Below, one piece after another: positions 46,222-55,171 of a stretch of 64,000 nucleotides of DNA. The stretch's first letter is position 1. Each line of letters opens with the position of its first letter. The notes under the pieces are model-generated. The model saw nothing but the letters and a program-made list of their open reading frames with translations. It had not been told where the DNA came from and searched no databases. Made by a program: the position numbers and the translations under genes. Origin of the DNA: Leifsonia poae (lineage in GTDB: Bacteria > Actinomycetota > Actinomycetes > Actinomycetales > Microbacteriaceae); NCBI RefSeq assembly GCF_027921845.1, contig NZ_BSEN01000004.1, positions 80,974-144,973 on the forward strand. Reading direction: 5' to 3'.

Positions 46222-47583
46222 CTAGGCGGTGCCTTCCTCGACCAGCCGCGCCCAGAGCTGCGTGAACTGCGGCAGCGTCTTGGCCGTCGTGGCCACGTTC
46301 TCGATCTCGACGCCGGGGACGGCCAGGCCGATGATGGCGCCGGCCGTGGCCATCCGGTGGTCTTCGTAGCTGCGCCAGACGCCGCCCGTGAGCGGGCGCG
46401 GTTCGATGCGCAGGCCGTCCGGCAGTTCGGTGACCGCACCGCCCAGGCCGTTGATCTCGGCGACGAGGGCGGCGAGCCGATCGGTCTCGTGGTGGCGGAT
46501 GTGGCCGATGCCGGTGATCTCGCTCGGCCCGTCGGCCAGGGCGGCGATCGCGACGAGGGCCGGCGCGAGCTCGCCTCCGGTGGTGAGATCGAGCGTCACG
46601 CCCTGGATCGTGTCGGCGCCCGTGACCGTGAGGCGGTCGCCGTCGCGGGTGACGGTCGCGCCGAAGAGGGGGAGGAGGTCGGCGAGGTCCGCTCCGACCT
46701 GCGTGGTCAGGGACGGCCATCCGGTGATCGTCACGGAACCGCCTGTCACCACGGCGGCGGCCAGGAACGGCGCCGCGTTGGAGAGGTCGGGCTCGATGTC
46801 GACGTCGAGTGCGGCGATGGGGCCCGGATGCACGATCCAGCGCCCGACCTCCGGTGACTCGACCGTGACACCGCGCGCCGCGAGGGTGGCGATGGTCATC
46901 GCGATGTGCGGGAGGCTCGGCAGGCGCTCGCCCTCGTGCGTGAGGTCGAGGCCGGCGTCGAAGCGGGAAGCGGAGAGGAGCAGGGCGCTGACGAACTGGC
47001 TCGACGACGACGCGTCGATCGTGATGGCGCCGCCGGCGACGGATCCCGTGCCGTGCACGGTGAACGGCAGCGAGCCGCGACCGTCGTCGTTGATGTCGAC
47101 GCCGAGGTCGCGGAGCGAGCGGATGATGGAGCCCATCGGGCGGCCGCGCGCCGAGTCGTCGGCGTCGAACATGGTCGGTCCGAGCGCCAGCCCGGCGATC
47201 GGTGGCACGAAGCGCATCACGGTGCCGGCCTGGCCGCAGTCGATCGTGGTGCTCCCCAGCAGCTCCTCTGCCGGGGTGACGAGCAGGTCGGGGCCGAACT
47301 CGCCGGCGCCTGCCTTCTCCTCGATGCCGACCCCGAGGGCGCGCAGGGCCTCGACCATGTTCTGGCTGTCGCGCGAGTGCAGGGGCGCGCGCAGGAGCGA
47401 CGGGCCGTCGGCGAGGGCAGCGAGGATCAGCTCCCTGGCCGTGAGCGACTTCGACCCGGGAAGCGACACCGACGCGTTCAGGGGACCGCTGGCGACCGGC
47501 GCGGGCCACAGCGTGTTGGGCTCATCGTGCGTGTTGTCGCCGTACGGATCGAACTCCGGCGCGGAATATTTGGAGATCAGCAT
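46222..47583 (-). CDS. aroA: 3-Phosphoshikimate 1-carboxyvinyltransferase (EPSP synthase)
   Basis: It joins PEP to shikimate-3-phosphate in aromatic amino-acid synthesis. The 453-residue protein has the N-terminal [31 protein letters not shown] with the phosphate-binding Arg, and the late [15 protein letters not shown] plus [10 protein letters not shown] active-site loop. The ATG at 47583 was chosen over an upstream frame because it fits the family and sits just inside the sigH promoter. TAATCT is 8 bases upstream. It is divergent from sigH. Confidence 0.95.
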   Translation of the reverse strand: MLISKYSAPEFDPYGDNTHDEPNTLWPAPVASGPLNASVSLPGSKSLTARELILAALADGPSLLRAPLHSRDSQNMVEALRALGVGIEEKAGAGEFGPDLLVTPAEELLGSTTIDCGQAGTVMRFVPPIAGLALGPTMFDADDSARGRPMGSIIRSLRDLGVDINDDGRGSLPFTVHGTGSVAGGAITIDASSSSQFVSALLLSASRFDAGLDLTHEGERLPSLPHIAMTIATLAARGVTVESPEVGRWIVHPGPIAALDVDIEPDLSNAAPFLAAAVVTGGSVTITGWPSLTTQVGADLADLLPLFGATVTRDGDRLTVTGADTIQGVTLDLTTGGELAPALVAIAALADGPSEITGIGHIRHHETDRLAALVAEINGLGGAVTELPDGLRIEPRPLTGGVWRSYEDHRMATAGAIIGLAVPGVEIENVATTAKTLPQFTQLWARLVEEGTA

Positions 47584-47587
47584 TGTT
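47563..47587 (+). promoter_or_regulatory. SigH-type promoter GGAAT-N17-GTT for sigH
   Basis: GGAAT (47563-47567) and GTT (47585-47587) are 17 bases apart, within one base of the N18 spacing known for SigR/SigH promoters. It points to autoregulation of sigH. It overlaps the divergent aroA ATG (47583). Confidence 0.6.
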
Positions 47588-47591
47588 CTCA

Positions 47592-47597
47592 AGATTA
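47592..47597 (-). promoter_or_regulatory. Possible -10 TAATCT for aroA
   Basis: On the minus strand TAATCT is followed by 8 bases and the ATG at 47583. It interleaves with the sigH promoter, so the two genes may compete. Confidence 0.4.
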
Positions 47598-47628
47598 TCC
47601 GCGTTTTCAACCGAAGGAAGGACAGTCC

Positions 47629-48306
47629 GTGGCATCCCTCACCGCCGTTCTGGACTCTCCCAGTGTGGATGCACTGGCAGAACTAGACTGGCCACTGATG
47701 ACCACCGACACAGACGCGCCCGAAACCGGAGACCTCGGTCCCCTCTTCGAGGAGCAGGCACTCCCGTACATGGACCAGCTCTATGCGGCAGCTCTTCGCA
47801 TGACCAGGAACCCTGCCGACGCGCAGGACCTGGTGCAGGAGACCTTCGTGAAGGCGTACGCGGCGTTCCGCCAGTTCCAGCAGGGCACCAACCTGAAGGC
47901 CTGGCTGTACCGCATCCTGACGAACACGTTCATCAACACCTATCGCAAGAAGCAGCGCGAGCCCTACCAGGGGACGATCGACGAACTCGAGGACTGGCAG
48001 CTCGGCGGGGCGGAATCCACCACCGCGTCGTCCAGCCGTTCCGCCGAGGCCGAGGCGATCGACCACCTGCCAGACAGTGCCGTCAAGGACGCGCTTCAGG
48101 CCATTCCGGAGGACTTCCGGATGGCCGTGTACTTCGCCGACGTCGAAGGGTTCTCCTACCAGGAGATCGCCGACATCATGAAGACCCCCATCGGCACCGT
48201 GATGAGCCGCCTGCACCGCGGCCGCCGGATGCTGAGGGAGCTTCTCAACGATTACGCGCACGAGCGGGGACTCACCGCCGTGCAGACCCCCAGGAGCACG
48301 AAATGA
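47629..48306 (+). CDS. sigH: RNA polymerase sigma factor SigH (SigR, ECF)
   Basis: It directs the thiol-oxidative and heat stress response, held inactive by RshA. The 225 residues have region 2 ([40 protein letters not shown]) and region 4 ([45 protein letters not shown]). The GTG has a good AAGGAAGGA six bases upstream. A second in-frame ATG at 47698 with TAGACT 8 bases before it would give a 202-residue form. rshA overlaps the end (ATGA). Confidence 0.95.
   Translation: MASLTAVLDSPSVDALAELDWPLMTTDTDAPETGDLGPLFEEQALPYMDQLYAAALRMTRNPADAQDLVQETFVKAYAAFRQFQQGTNLKAWLYRILTNTFINTYRKKQREPYQGTIDELEDWQLGGAESTTASSSRSAEAEAIDHLPDSAVKDALQAIPEDFRMAVYFADVEGFSYQEIADIMKTPIGTVMSRLHRGRRMLRELLNDYAHERGLTAVQTPRSTK
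47684..47689 (+). promoter_or_regulatory. Possible internal -10 TAGACT for a short SigH form
   Basis: TAGACT is followed by 8 bases and an in-frame ATG at 47698. It could drive a leaderless message making a SigH without its first 23 residues. Confidence 0.4.
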
Positions 48307-48545
48307 CCGACTGCGGCTGCGACAAAGCCAAGCAAGACCTCGAGGAGTACCTTCGCAACGAGTTGTGCCGCGAAGATGCAGCCGACATCCGCGAGCACCT
48401 CGCCAACTGCGACGGATGCTCCGACGAGGCGCACCTGAGCGTGGTGCTCACCGAGGTGGTGCAGCGGGCATGCAAGGAGACGGCTCCGGCCACGCTGCGC
48501 ACCGAGGTGCTGCTGCGGATCCGCGCGATCCAGGCCACGCACTGA
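48303..48545 (+). CDS. rshA: Zinc-binding anti-sigma factor RshA (RsrA-like)
   Basis: A redox-switch anti-sigma factor that frees SigH when disulfides form. The 80 residues hold the ZAS motif as His32, Cys36, Cys39 in HLANCDGC, plus Cys22 and a CGC near the N-terminus. The ATG overlaps the sigH stop (ATGA), so the two are made in step. Confidence 0.93.
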   Translation: MTDCGCDKAKQDLEEYLRNELCREDAADIREHLANCDGCSDEAHLSVVLTEVVQRACKETAPATLRTEVLLRIRAIQATH

Positions 48546-48586
48546 CCGACCGCTGCTGACGATCCAGCGTTCCGAATACCTGGGCC

Positions 48587-49375
48587 CTACGCGGAGGGCG
48601 CGCCCCCGCTGCCGATGTGGTGCAGCAGGAACATGCCGCCGAGCGGATCGTTCACCTGCGCGAACCGCCCGAACTCGCTGTCCCACGGGTCGCGGATGAC
48701 GGTGCCGCCGAGTTCCAGGACGCGCGCGCAGGCGGCGTCGGCGTCGTCGACGCCGAAGTAGATCGTCCAGTGCGAGGGGACGCCGTCGGGAAGCATCTTG
48801 TCCGCGTCGTAGATGCCGCCGGTCGGAGCGCCCTCGGGTCCGAATGTCGCATAGCGGAAGTCGGCCGTGTCGCCCAGGATCTCGGTGTGCCAGCCGAACA
48901 CCGACGTGTAGAAGTCGAACTGCGCGGGATAGTCACGGGCGTACAGCTCGTGCCAGGCGGGTGCGCCCGACTCCGCCACGACCTCGAAGCCGCGGAAGAG
49001 TCCCGGCTCCCAGAGTCCGACCGCGGCGCCGCCCGGATCGCCGAGCACGGCCATGGCGCCTTTGTCGCCGACCGTCATCGTCGGTGCCCGTACCTCAGCG
49101 CGTGCGTCGACGGCGGACGTCACCGTCGCCTCTGCGTCTTCGACCAGCAGGTACGTCGTCCAGAGGTTCGGCTGCTGCTCGCCCATCACGCTGCCCATCC
49201 CGGCTACCGCGCGGCCGTTCGACCGGAACGTGAGATAGCCCCCGTACTCGGCCGGCCCCTCCTCCGCTTCCCAGCCGAAGAGACCCGTGTAGAAGGCCCG
49301 TGACGCGGGGAGATCCGAACTGGAGTAGTCGACCCAGCAGGGCTCGCCCAACCGATGGTGCGTGATGACGGTCAT
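48587..49375 (-). CDS. Two-domain VOC (glyoxalase-like) protein
   Basis: The 262-residue protein has two tandem VOC halves (about 5-118 and 128-255), each with the beta-alpha-beta-beta-beta pattern, starting GEPCWVDYSSSDLPASRAFYTGLFGW and APAWHELYARDYPAQFDFYTSVFGW. It resembles actinobacterial glyoxalase/hydroxylase-type proteins of unknown substrate. The ATG at 49375 is preceded by TATGGT six bases away, a leaderless signal. It lies downstream of kgd on the same strand but behind a very strong terminator. Confidence 0.85.
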   Translation of the reverse strand: MTVITHHRLGEPCWVDYSSSDLPASRAFYTGLFGWEAEEGPAEYGGYLTFRSNGRAVAGMGSVMGEQQPNLWTTYLLVEDAEATVTSAVDARAEVRAPTMTVGDKGAMAVLGDPGGAAVGLWEPGLFRGFEVVAESGAPAWHELYARDYPAQFDFYTSVFGWHTEILGDTADFRYATFGPEGAPTGGIYDADKMLPDGVPSHWTIYFGVDDADAACARVLELGGTVIRDPWDSEFGRFAQVNDPLGGMFLLHHIGSGGAPSA

Positions 49376-49381
49376 GACGTC

Positions 49382-49387
49382 ACCATA
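49382..49387 (-). promoter_or_regulatory. -10 element TATGGT for the two-domain VOC gene
   Basis: On the minus strand TATGGT is followed by six bases and the ATG at 49375; no ribosome site is seen. Confidence 0.45.
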
Positions 49388-49402
49388 CGCCCGCCGTTCG
49401 CC

Positions 49403-49461
49403 ACGAAAGAAGGGTGCCCGCCGCATCCGGATCGTTGGATCCGGCGCGGCGGGCACCCTTC
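49403..49461 (-). terminator. Very strong terminator after kgd
   Basis: A 16-base perfect stem (GAAGGGTGCCCGCCGC with its complement) carries a 7-base upper stem (CCGGATC/GATCCGG-type) with a 4-base loop. On the minus strand TTTCG follows. It ends the kgd message and shields the VOC gene. Confidence 0.85.
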
Positions 49462-49474
49462 GGTGCGCCGTGGA

Positions 49475-52400
49475 TCAGAGGGTGAGAGCCCGCTGAATGA
49501 GCAGGCTCTGCTCCTGCGCGTGGCGCTTGGCCGAGCCGGCGGCGGGCGCTGCCGACGGCGGACGCGAGATGACGCCGAGCGGGCGCGGGCCCAGCTTGGA
49601 GGTCTCGAGGATCATGTACGGCCAGGCACCCTGGTTCTCCGGCTCGTCCTGCACCCAGACGAGCTCGGCGTTGGGGTAGGACGCGACGACGGCCTTCAGG
49701 TCGGCGGCGGGCAACGGGTAGTACTGCTCGACGCGCACGAGCGCGATCTCCGGGTTGGGGTGCTTGTCGAGCTCGTTCAGCAGGTCGTAGTAGATCTTGC
49801 CTGCCATCAGCAGCACGCGCTTCACGGCGCCGCGGTCGCTGATGCGCGCGTCGTCGATCACGGGCTCGAACTTGCCCTGGGTGAAGTCCTCGACCGCGCT
49901 CGATGCGCCGCGCAGCCGCAGCATCGCCTTCGGGGTGAAGACCACGAGCGGACGACGAGGCCGGGCATACGCCTGGCGGCGCAGCAGGTGGAAGTACGAC
50001 GCGGGCGTCGAAGGACGGGCGACCGTCATGTTGTTCTCGGCGCACATCTGCAGGTAGCGCTCGATGCGGGCGCTCGAGTGGTCCGGTCCCTGACCCTCGT
50101 AGCCGTGCGGCAGCAGCAGCACGAGCGACGAGCGCTGGCCCCACTTCTGCTCGGCCGAGGAGACGAACTCGTCGATGATCGTCTGGGCGCCGTTGGCGAA
50201 GTCGCCGAACTGGGCCTCCCACAGCACCAGGGCATCCGGGCGCTCGACCGAGTACCCGTACTCGAAGCCCATCGCCGCGTACTCGCTGAGCAGCGAGTCG
50301 TAGATCCAGAATCGCGCCTGGTTGTCGCTGAGGTTCGCCAGCGGCAGCCATTCCTGACCGTTGGTGCGGTCGTGGAGCACGGCGTGACGCTGCACGAACG
50401 TGCCGCGACGCGTGTCCTGACCGGCCATGCGCACGGGGGTCCCCTCGAGCAGCAGCGAACCGAGGGCGAGCAACTCACCGAACGCCCAGTCGATGCTGCC
50501 GTTGCGGCTCATGTCGCCGCGCTTGGCGAGCAGCTGCTGCAGCTTGGGGTGCACGGTGAAGCCGGCGGGCGGGTTGTTGAACGCGTCGCCGATGAGGTGG
50601 ACGACCTGCTCGCTGACACCGGTGGTCTCCGGCTCGCCCGAGCCGTCCTCGCCCTGCTGGGCGACGGGGCGCTCCAGGTCGGCGACGGCGTCGGGGTCGT
50701 CGGCGATGACCGGGGTGGAGTGGGTCTGCGCAGCGTGCGTCTCCATGAACGCGCGCTCGAGGCGCTCCTGGAAGTCGCGGTGCGCCTGCTCGAACTCGTC
50801 CTGGGTGATGTCGCCGCGGCCGACGAGGGCCTCGGTGTAGAGCCGGCGCACGGAGCGCTTGGCCTCGATGAGGTTGTACATCAGCGGCTGCGTCATCGAG
50901 GGGTCGTCGCCCTCGTTGTGACCGCGGCGGCGGTAGGCGATGAGGTCGATGACGACGTCGCGCTTGAACTCCTGGCGGTACTCGAACGCGAGCTGGGCGA
51001 CGCGCACGACGGCCTCGGGGTCGTCGCCGTTCACGTGGAAGATCGGCGCCTGGATCATCTTGGCCACGTCGGTGGAGTACACCGACGAGCGGGACTCCGT
51101 CGGGGGCGTGGTGAAGCCGACCTGGTTGTTGATGTTCACGTGGATGGTTCCGCCGGTGCGGTACGCACGCAGCTGCGACATCTGGAGGGTCTCGGCGACG
51201 ACGCCCTGACCGGCCATCGCCGCGTCGCCGTGCACCAGGATCGGCAGCGTGAGGAAGGTCATCGGGGGACGGCGGTCCTGCTTGGCGCGGACGACGCCCT
51301 CGAGCACGCCGTCGACGGCTTCGAGGTGCGACGGGTTGGCCGCGAGGTAGACGGGGATCTCCTCGCCGTCGGCCGCCTTGAAGGTGCCCTCGGTGCCGAG
51401 GTGGTACTTGACGTCGCCGGAGCCCTGCACGGTGCGCGGGTCCTGCGTGCCCTCGAACTCGCGGAAGATCTGGCCGTAGGTCTTGCCGGCGATGTTGGTG
51501 AGCACGTTGAGCCGGCCGCGGTGCGCCATGCCGATGGCGACCTCGTCGAGGCCGGACTCCGCCGCTCCCTGAAGGATGGCGTCGAGCAGCGCGATGGTGG
51601 ACTCGCCGCCTTCGAGGCTGAAGCGCTTCTGACCGACGTACTTGGTCTGCAGGAACGTCTCGAAGGCCTCGGCCTCGTTGAGCTTGCCGAGGATGCGCAG
51701 CTGCTCGTCGTGCGACGGCTTCTCGTAGCCGCGCTCGACCTTGTCCTGGATCCACTTGCGCTGGGCCGGGTCCTGGATGTGCATGTACTCGATGCCGACC
51801 GTGCGGCAGTAGGAGTCGCGCAGCACGCCCAGGATGTCGCGCAGCAGCATCTTGCGCTTGTCGCCGCCGAACTGGCCGGTGACGAACTCGCGGTCGAGGT
51901 CCCAGAACGTGAGGCCGTGGCTGGCGATGTCGAGGTCGGGGTGCGACCGCTGCTTGTACTCGAGCGGGTCGATGTCGGCCATCAGGTGGCCGCGGACGCG
52001 GAACGAGTTGATGAGCTCCTGCACGCGGGCCGTCTTGTCGACGGCGCTGGCGAGGTCGACACTGATGTCGGGCGCCCAGTGGATCGGGTCGTAGGGGATG
52101 CGCAGGGCGGCGAAGATGTGCTCGTAGAAGTCGCGCTTGCCGATAAGCATCTCGTGCACGATCTTGAGGAACTCGCCCGAGCCGGCGCCCTGGATGACGC
52201 GGTGGTCGTAGGTGCTGGTGAGGGTGATCGTCTTGCCGATGGCGAGGCCCGCGAGGGTCTTCTCGCTGGAGCCCTGGAACTCGGCGGGGTACTCGAGGGC
52301 GCCGGCGCCGATGATCGCGCCCTGGCCCTTCATCAGACGCGGAACGGAGTGCACCGTGCCGATCCCGCCCGGGTTCGTGAGCGAGATAGTGGTGCCGGCG

Positions 52401-53374
52401 AAATCGGCGGCCGTGAGCTTGTTGTTGCGGGCGCGGCCGACGAGCTCTTCGTAGGCGGCGAGGAAGTCGCCGAAGCCCATCGTGTCGGCGCGCTTGATGC
52501 TGGGGACGAGCAGCGAGCGGGTGCCATCCGGCTTGGGCAGGTCGATCGCGATGCCCAGGTTGACGTGCGCGGGGGCGACGACCGACGGCTTGCCGTCGAC
52601 CTCGTCGTAGTAGACGTTCTGGCTCGGGAACTCCTTGAGCGCCTGCACCATCGCCCAGCCGATGAGGTGGGTGAACGAGACCTTGCCGCCGCGGGCGCGC
52701 TTGAGGTGGTTGTTGATGACGATGCGGTTGTCGATCATCAGCTTGGCCGGGATGGTGCGGACGCTGGTCGCGGTGGGGACCGTGAGGCTCGCATCCATGT
52801 TCGTGGCCAGCGTCTTGGACATCCCGCGCAACGGGGTGACCTTGTCCTGCGGCTCCTCGGCGGGCTCGCCGTCGGCGGAGACGACCTGCTGGGGCGAGGT
52901 GACGGGCGCATCGGCCGGAACCGGCTGCGGCTTGGGCGCGATCGAGGTCGTGCGGGCCACGGGCTGGGCGCCGATCACCGGGATGGGTGCGGTGAGCGGG
53001 GCCGAGCCGGAGATCGGCGTGTTCGGCTCCGCCGGGGCAGGGGTGCTCGGCTCGGTGGGCGATGGCACGGTGGGCTCGGTGGGCGACGGGACGGTGGGTT
53101 CGGCCGGGCTCGGCACGGTCGGCTCGCTCGGAGTCGGCGCGGTCGGTTCGGCCGGGCTGGGCGCCGGGGCTTCGTCCGGCGACGGGATCGAGGACTGCGC
53201 GCCGTCGTCTTTCACGGTCGGCTGGTAGTTCTCGAGGATCGGCCACCAGGATTTGTCGACAGAGTTCTTGTCGACGATGAACTGCTCGTACAGCTCATCG
53301 ACCAGCCATTCGTTGGCTCCGAACTCTCCCGACGATCCGTCGTCGGTTCCCACTCCGGTCAATTGGCTCGACAC
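49475..53374 (-). CDS. kgd: Multifunctional 2-oxoglutarate decarboxylase/dehydrogenase E1-E2 (Kgd/SucA type)
   Basis: It combines the E1 decarboxylase and E2 succinyl-transfer parts of 2-oxoglutarate dehydrogenase and can make succinic semialdehyde or succinyl-CoA. The 1299 residues have the N-terminal FGANEWLVDELYEQF, a Pro/Glu/Thr repeat linker (72-120), the E2-like core ending TLTSTYDHRVIQGAGSGEF, and the ThDP E1 part (IGMAHRGRLNVL, HGDAAMAGQGVVAETLQ). There is no lipoyl domain. GTG at 53374 is chosen because a TAGGCT -10 lies at 53454-53449 and the family starts here. Confidence 0.92.
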   Translation of the reverse strand: MSSQLTGVGTDDGSSGEFGANEWLVDELYEQFIVDKNSVDKSWWPILENYQPTVKDDGAQSSIPSPDEAPAPSPAEPTAPTPSEPTVPSPAEPTVPSPTEPTVPSPTEPSTPAPAEPNTPISGSAPLTAPIPVIGAQPVARTTSIAPKPQPVPADAPVTSPQQVVSADGEPAEEPQDKVTPLRGMSKTLATNMDASLTVPTATSVRTIPAKLMIDNRIVINNHLKRARGGKVSFTHLIGWAMVQALKEFPSQNVYYDEVDGKPSVVAPAHVNLGIAIDLPKPDGTRSLLVPSIKRADTMGFGDFLAAYEELVGRARNNKLTAADFAGTTISLTNPGGIGTVHSVPRLMKGQGAIIGAGALEYPAEFQGSSEKTLAGLAIGKTITLTSTYDHRVIQGAGSGEFLKIVHEMLIGKRDFYEHIFAALRIPYDPIHWAPDISVDLASAVDKTARVQELINSFRVRGHLMADIDPLEYKQRSHPDLDIASHGLTFWDLDREFVTGQFGGDKRKMLLRDILGVLRDSYCRTVGIEYMHIQDPAQRKWIQDKVERGYEKPSHDEQLRILGKLNEAEAFETFLQTKYVGQKRFSLEGGESTIALLDAILQGAAESGLDEVAIGMAHRGRLNVLTNIAGKTYGQIFREFEGTQDPRTVQGSGDVKYHLGTEGTFKAADGEEIPVYLAANPSHLEAVDGVLEGVVRAKQDRRPPMTFLTLPILVHGDAAMAGQGVVAETLQMSQLRAYRTGGTIHVNINNQVGFTTPPTESRSSVYSTDVAKMIQAPIFHVNGDDPEAVVRVAQLAFEYRQEFKRDVVIDLIAYRRRGHNEGDDPSMTQPLMYNLIEAKRSVRRLYTEALVGRGDITQDEFEQAHRDFQERLERAFMETHAAQTHSTPVIADDPDAVADLERPVAQQGEDGSGEPETTGVSEQVVHLIGDAFNNPPAGFTVHPKLQQLLAKRGDMSRNGSIDWAFGELLALGSLLLEGTPVRMAGQDTRRGTFVQRHAVLHDRTNGQEWLPLANLSDNQARFWIYDSLLSEYAAMGFEYGYSVERPDALVLWEAQFGDFANGAQTIIDEFVSSAEQKWGQRSSLVLLLPHGYEGQGPDHSSARIERYLQMCAENNMTVARPSTPASYFHLLRRQAYARPRRPLVVFTPKAMLRLRGASSAVEDFTQGKFEPVIDDARISDRGAVKRVLLMAGKIYYDLLNELDKHPNPEIALVRVEQYYPLPAADLKAVVASYPNAELVWVQDEPENQGAWPYMILETSKLGPRPLGVISRPPSAAPAAGSAKRHAQEQSLLIQRALTL
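53015..53161 (-). repeat. Tandem Pro/Glu/Thr repeats in the Kgd linker
   Basis: Codons 72-120 of kgd encode about six repeats of an 8-residue unit close to EPTVPSPA/T, from roughly 24-base DNA repeats. The linker joins the N-terminal binding segment to the acyltransferase core, so repeat number may vary between strains. Confidence 0.8.
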
Positions 53375-53448
53375 AGCCGATCGCCCACTCTCTCCGTTGA
53401 TTCGTCTCGACCGGGCGGCTCTGACCACCCGTTTCCATCCAGTGATCA

Positions 53449-53454
53449 AGCCTA
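53449..53454 (-). promoter_or_regulatory. -10 element TAGGCT for kgd
   Basis: On the minus strand TAGGCT lies about 74 bases before the GTG at 53374, with GGAGAGAG before the GTG as ribosome site. It excludes the in-frame ATG at 53461, which is upstream of the hexamer. Confidence 0.4.
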
Positions 53455-53495
53455 ATCCCATCGAGCGGCGGGTGCAGGCGCTCAGGCGGGAGGGA

Positions 53496-53501
53496 TAGCG
53501 T
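53496..53501 (+). promoter_or_regulatory. -10 element TAGCGT for leaderless guaB1
   Basis: TAGCGT is followed by seven bases and the ATG at 53509. No ribosome site is present. Confidence 0.5.
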
Positions 53502-53508
53502 TATTCCC

Positions 53509-54948
53509 ATGCAGTTCTATGGAACGACTCCGCGCCACGATCTCACCTACTCCGACGTGTTCCTCGTCCCCTCCCGGTCGTCCGTGACGAGCCGCCTCGA
53601 CGTGTCGCTCGCGCCCGACGACGGCACGGGCGCGACCATCCCGATCATCTCGGCGAACATGAACTCGGTGACCGGCAAACGCCTCGCTGCGACCCTCGCG
53701 CGCCGTGGCGGGCTCGGGGTGCTCCCGCAGGACATGCACCTGCAGGATCTCGACGACGCCATCCGCTGGGTCAAAGACCAGCCGGTCGCGTTCGACACCC
53801 CGTACGCGCTCGCTGCCGACGAGACGGTGGCGGACGCCCTCCGGCACGTCCCCGCCGTGGAGGCGCACGGCATCGTGATACACGATGCCGACGGCAAATA
53901 CTTGGGCGCTCTCTCGGCCGGCCAGCTCGGCTCGGCGCTCCCGGATGCCCGGCTGGGCGATCTGCTGCACGGTGCGCTCACCGCCCTCGACGCCGAGGAC
54001 ATCCCGGATGGCCGCGCCGCCTTCGAGGTGATGGACGCCGCGGGCCTCGAGTTCGCGCCGGTCCTGGAGCACGGCCGCGTCGTCGGCACCCTCAGCAAGC
54101 GCAGCGCACTGCGTTCGACGATCTACCAGCCGGCGCTCGACGCCCACGGGCGCCTGCGCGTGGCCGCCGCCGTCGGGATCAACGGCGACGTCGCGAGCAA
54201 GGCGAAGGCACTGGCCGCTGCCGGTGTCGACGTGCTCGTCATCGACACGGCCCACGGCGATCAGGACGGCATGCGGCAGGCGATCCGCACGGTCAAGAGC
54301 CTCGACCTCGGGCTGCCGATCGCCGCGGGCAACGTCGTGACCGACCAGGCCGTGCGCGACCTCGTCGAGGCGGGCGCCGACATCCTGAAGGTGGGCGTCG
54401 GACCGGGCGCGATGTGCACCACCCGGATGATGACGGCGGTCGGCCGTCCGCAGTTCTCCGCCGTCCTCGAGACGTCGCAGGCCGCGCGCGAGCTCGGCGC
54501 GCACGTCTGGGCCGACGGGGGCGTGCGCTACCCGCGCGACGTGGCGCTGGCGCTCGCCGCCGGTGGCGCATCGGTGATGATCGGCTCGTGGTTCGCCGGG
54601 ACGATCGAGGCCCCGGGTCTCCTTGACGCGGATGATTCCGGTGCGCTCTACAAGGAGAGCTGGGGGATGGCGAGCACTAAGGCGGTCAAGGGGCGCTTCG
54701 AACGCCTCGACGCCTACGAGCTCGCCCGCAAGACGCTGTTCGCCGAGGGCATCTCGAGCTCGCGGATCTACCTCGACCCGCTGCGGCCGTCGGTGGAGGA
54801 CCTGCTCGACATGATCACCACCGGCCTGCGCAGTTCTTTCACCTACGCGGGTGCGCGGTCGCTGTCGGAGTTCCACGAGCGCGCGCTGGTGGGCATCCAG
54901 TCGGCGGCCGGCTACGAGGAGGGCAAGGCGCTGCCGGTCTCCTGGTAG
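53509..54948 (+). CDS. guaB1: GuaB1-type IMP dehydrogenase-related protein (probable GMP reductase)
   Basis: The 479-residue protein is an IMPDH/GMPR-fold barrel with two inserted CBS domains (about 95-205) and the catalytic Cys loop VGVGPGAMCTTRMMTAVG. Mycobacterial GuaB1 of the same length has been shown to act as a CBS-regulated GMP reductase, recycling GMP to IMP. DGGVRYPRDVALALAAGGASVMIGSWFAGT is the phosphate-binding part. Divergent from kgd. The leaderless start is supported by the hexamer at 53496. Confidence 0.88.
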   Translation: MQFYGTTPRHDLTYSDVFLVPSRSSVTSRLDVSLAPDDGTGATIPIISANMNSVTGKRLAATLARRGGLGVLPQDMHLQDLDDAIRWVKDQPVAFDTPYALAADETVADALRHVPAVEAHGIVIHDADGKYLGALSAGQLGSALPDARLGDLLHGALTALDAEDIPDGRAAFEVMDAAGLEFAPVLEHGRVVGTLSKRSALRSTIYQPALDAHGRLRVAAAVGINGDVASKAKALAAAGVDVLVIDTAHGDQDGMRQAIRTVKSLDLGLPIAAGNVVTDQAVRDLVEAGADILKVGVGPGAMCTTRMMTAVGRPQFSAVLETSQAARELGAHVWADGGVRYPRDVALALAAGGASVMIGSWFAGTIEAPGLLDADDSGALYKESWGMASTKAVKGRFERLDAYELARKTLFAEGISSSRIYLDPLRPSVEDLLDMITTGLRSSFTYAGARSLSEFHERALVGIQSAAGYEEGKALPVSW

Positions 54949-55011
54949 GCGCGGCGTTCGGCCGCCCCGCAGCGGCGCGACGTTTTCCCAGAATCGAGGC
55001 CCGGCCGTCGG

Positions 55012-55017
55012 TATACT
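55012..55017 (+). promoter_or_regulatory. -10 element TATACT for the CNNM pair / leader ORF
   Basis: TATACT is the best -10 hexamer in the window, 10 bases before a small ATG ORF at 55028. No clear -35 is present. Confidence 0.5.
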
Positions 55018-55027
55018 TGGCGGGACA

Positions 55028-55171
55028 ATGGACGACCCTCCTTCTGCGTACTGCCCATTCGATACGGCGAGGCCGATGGCTTCGCCGGCCCTCTGCGGCC
55101 AGCTGAGCCTCGCTCGCCCGGCACACGCTGCATCCGCCGCTCCGAAGCGCGGTGACCGCCGTGCTGTATGA
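55028..55171 (+). CDS. Possible 47-residue leader peptide upstream of CNNM/CorC genes
   Basis: This short frame starts MDDPPSAYCPFDTARP and ends with a TGA 17 bases inside the CNNM gene. It begins only 10 bases after TATACT, so it would lie at the extreme 5' end of the mRNA. The CNNM gene has no Shine-Dalgarno of its own at the GTG at 55152, so translation could depend on this leader. Acidic residues followed by prolines near a start are known to destabilise ribosomes when magnesium is low, which would suit a metal-transport gene. This is inference; it may also be noise. Confidence 0.35.
   Translation: MDDPPSAYCPFDTARPMASPALCGQLSLARPAHAASAAPKRGDRRAV

Noticed and set aside
53015..53161. Short direct repeats suggestive of a CRISPR array
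   Set aside because: They are in-frame 24-base coding repeats of the Kgd linker with no spacers and no cas genes.
49355..53455. 1366-codon plus-strand open frame opposite kgd
   Set aside because: It mirrors the codon pattern of kgd, encodes Val/Asp/Arg-rich text with no domain, and has no plausible start signals.
53375..53461. Upstream ATG at 53461 as the kgd start
   Set aside because: It lies before the presumed -10 (53454-53449) and adds residues unlike the family N-terminus.
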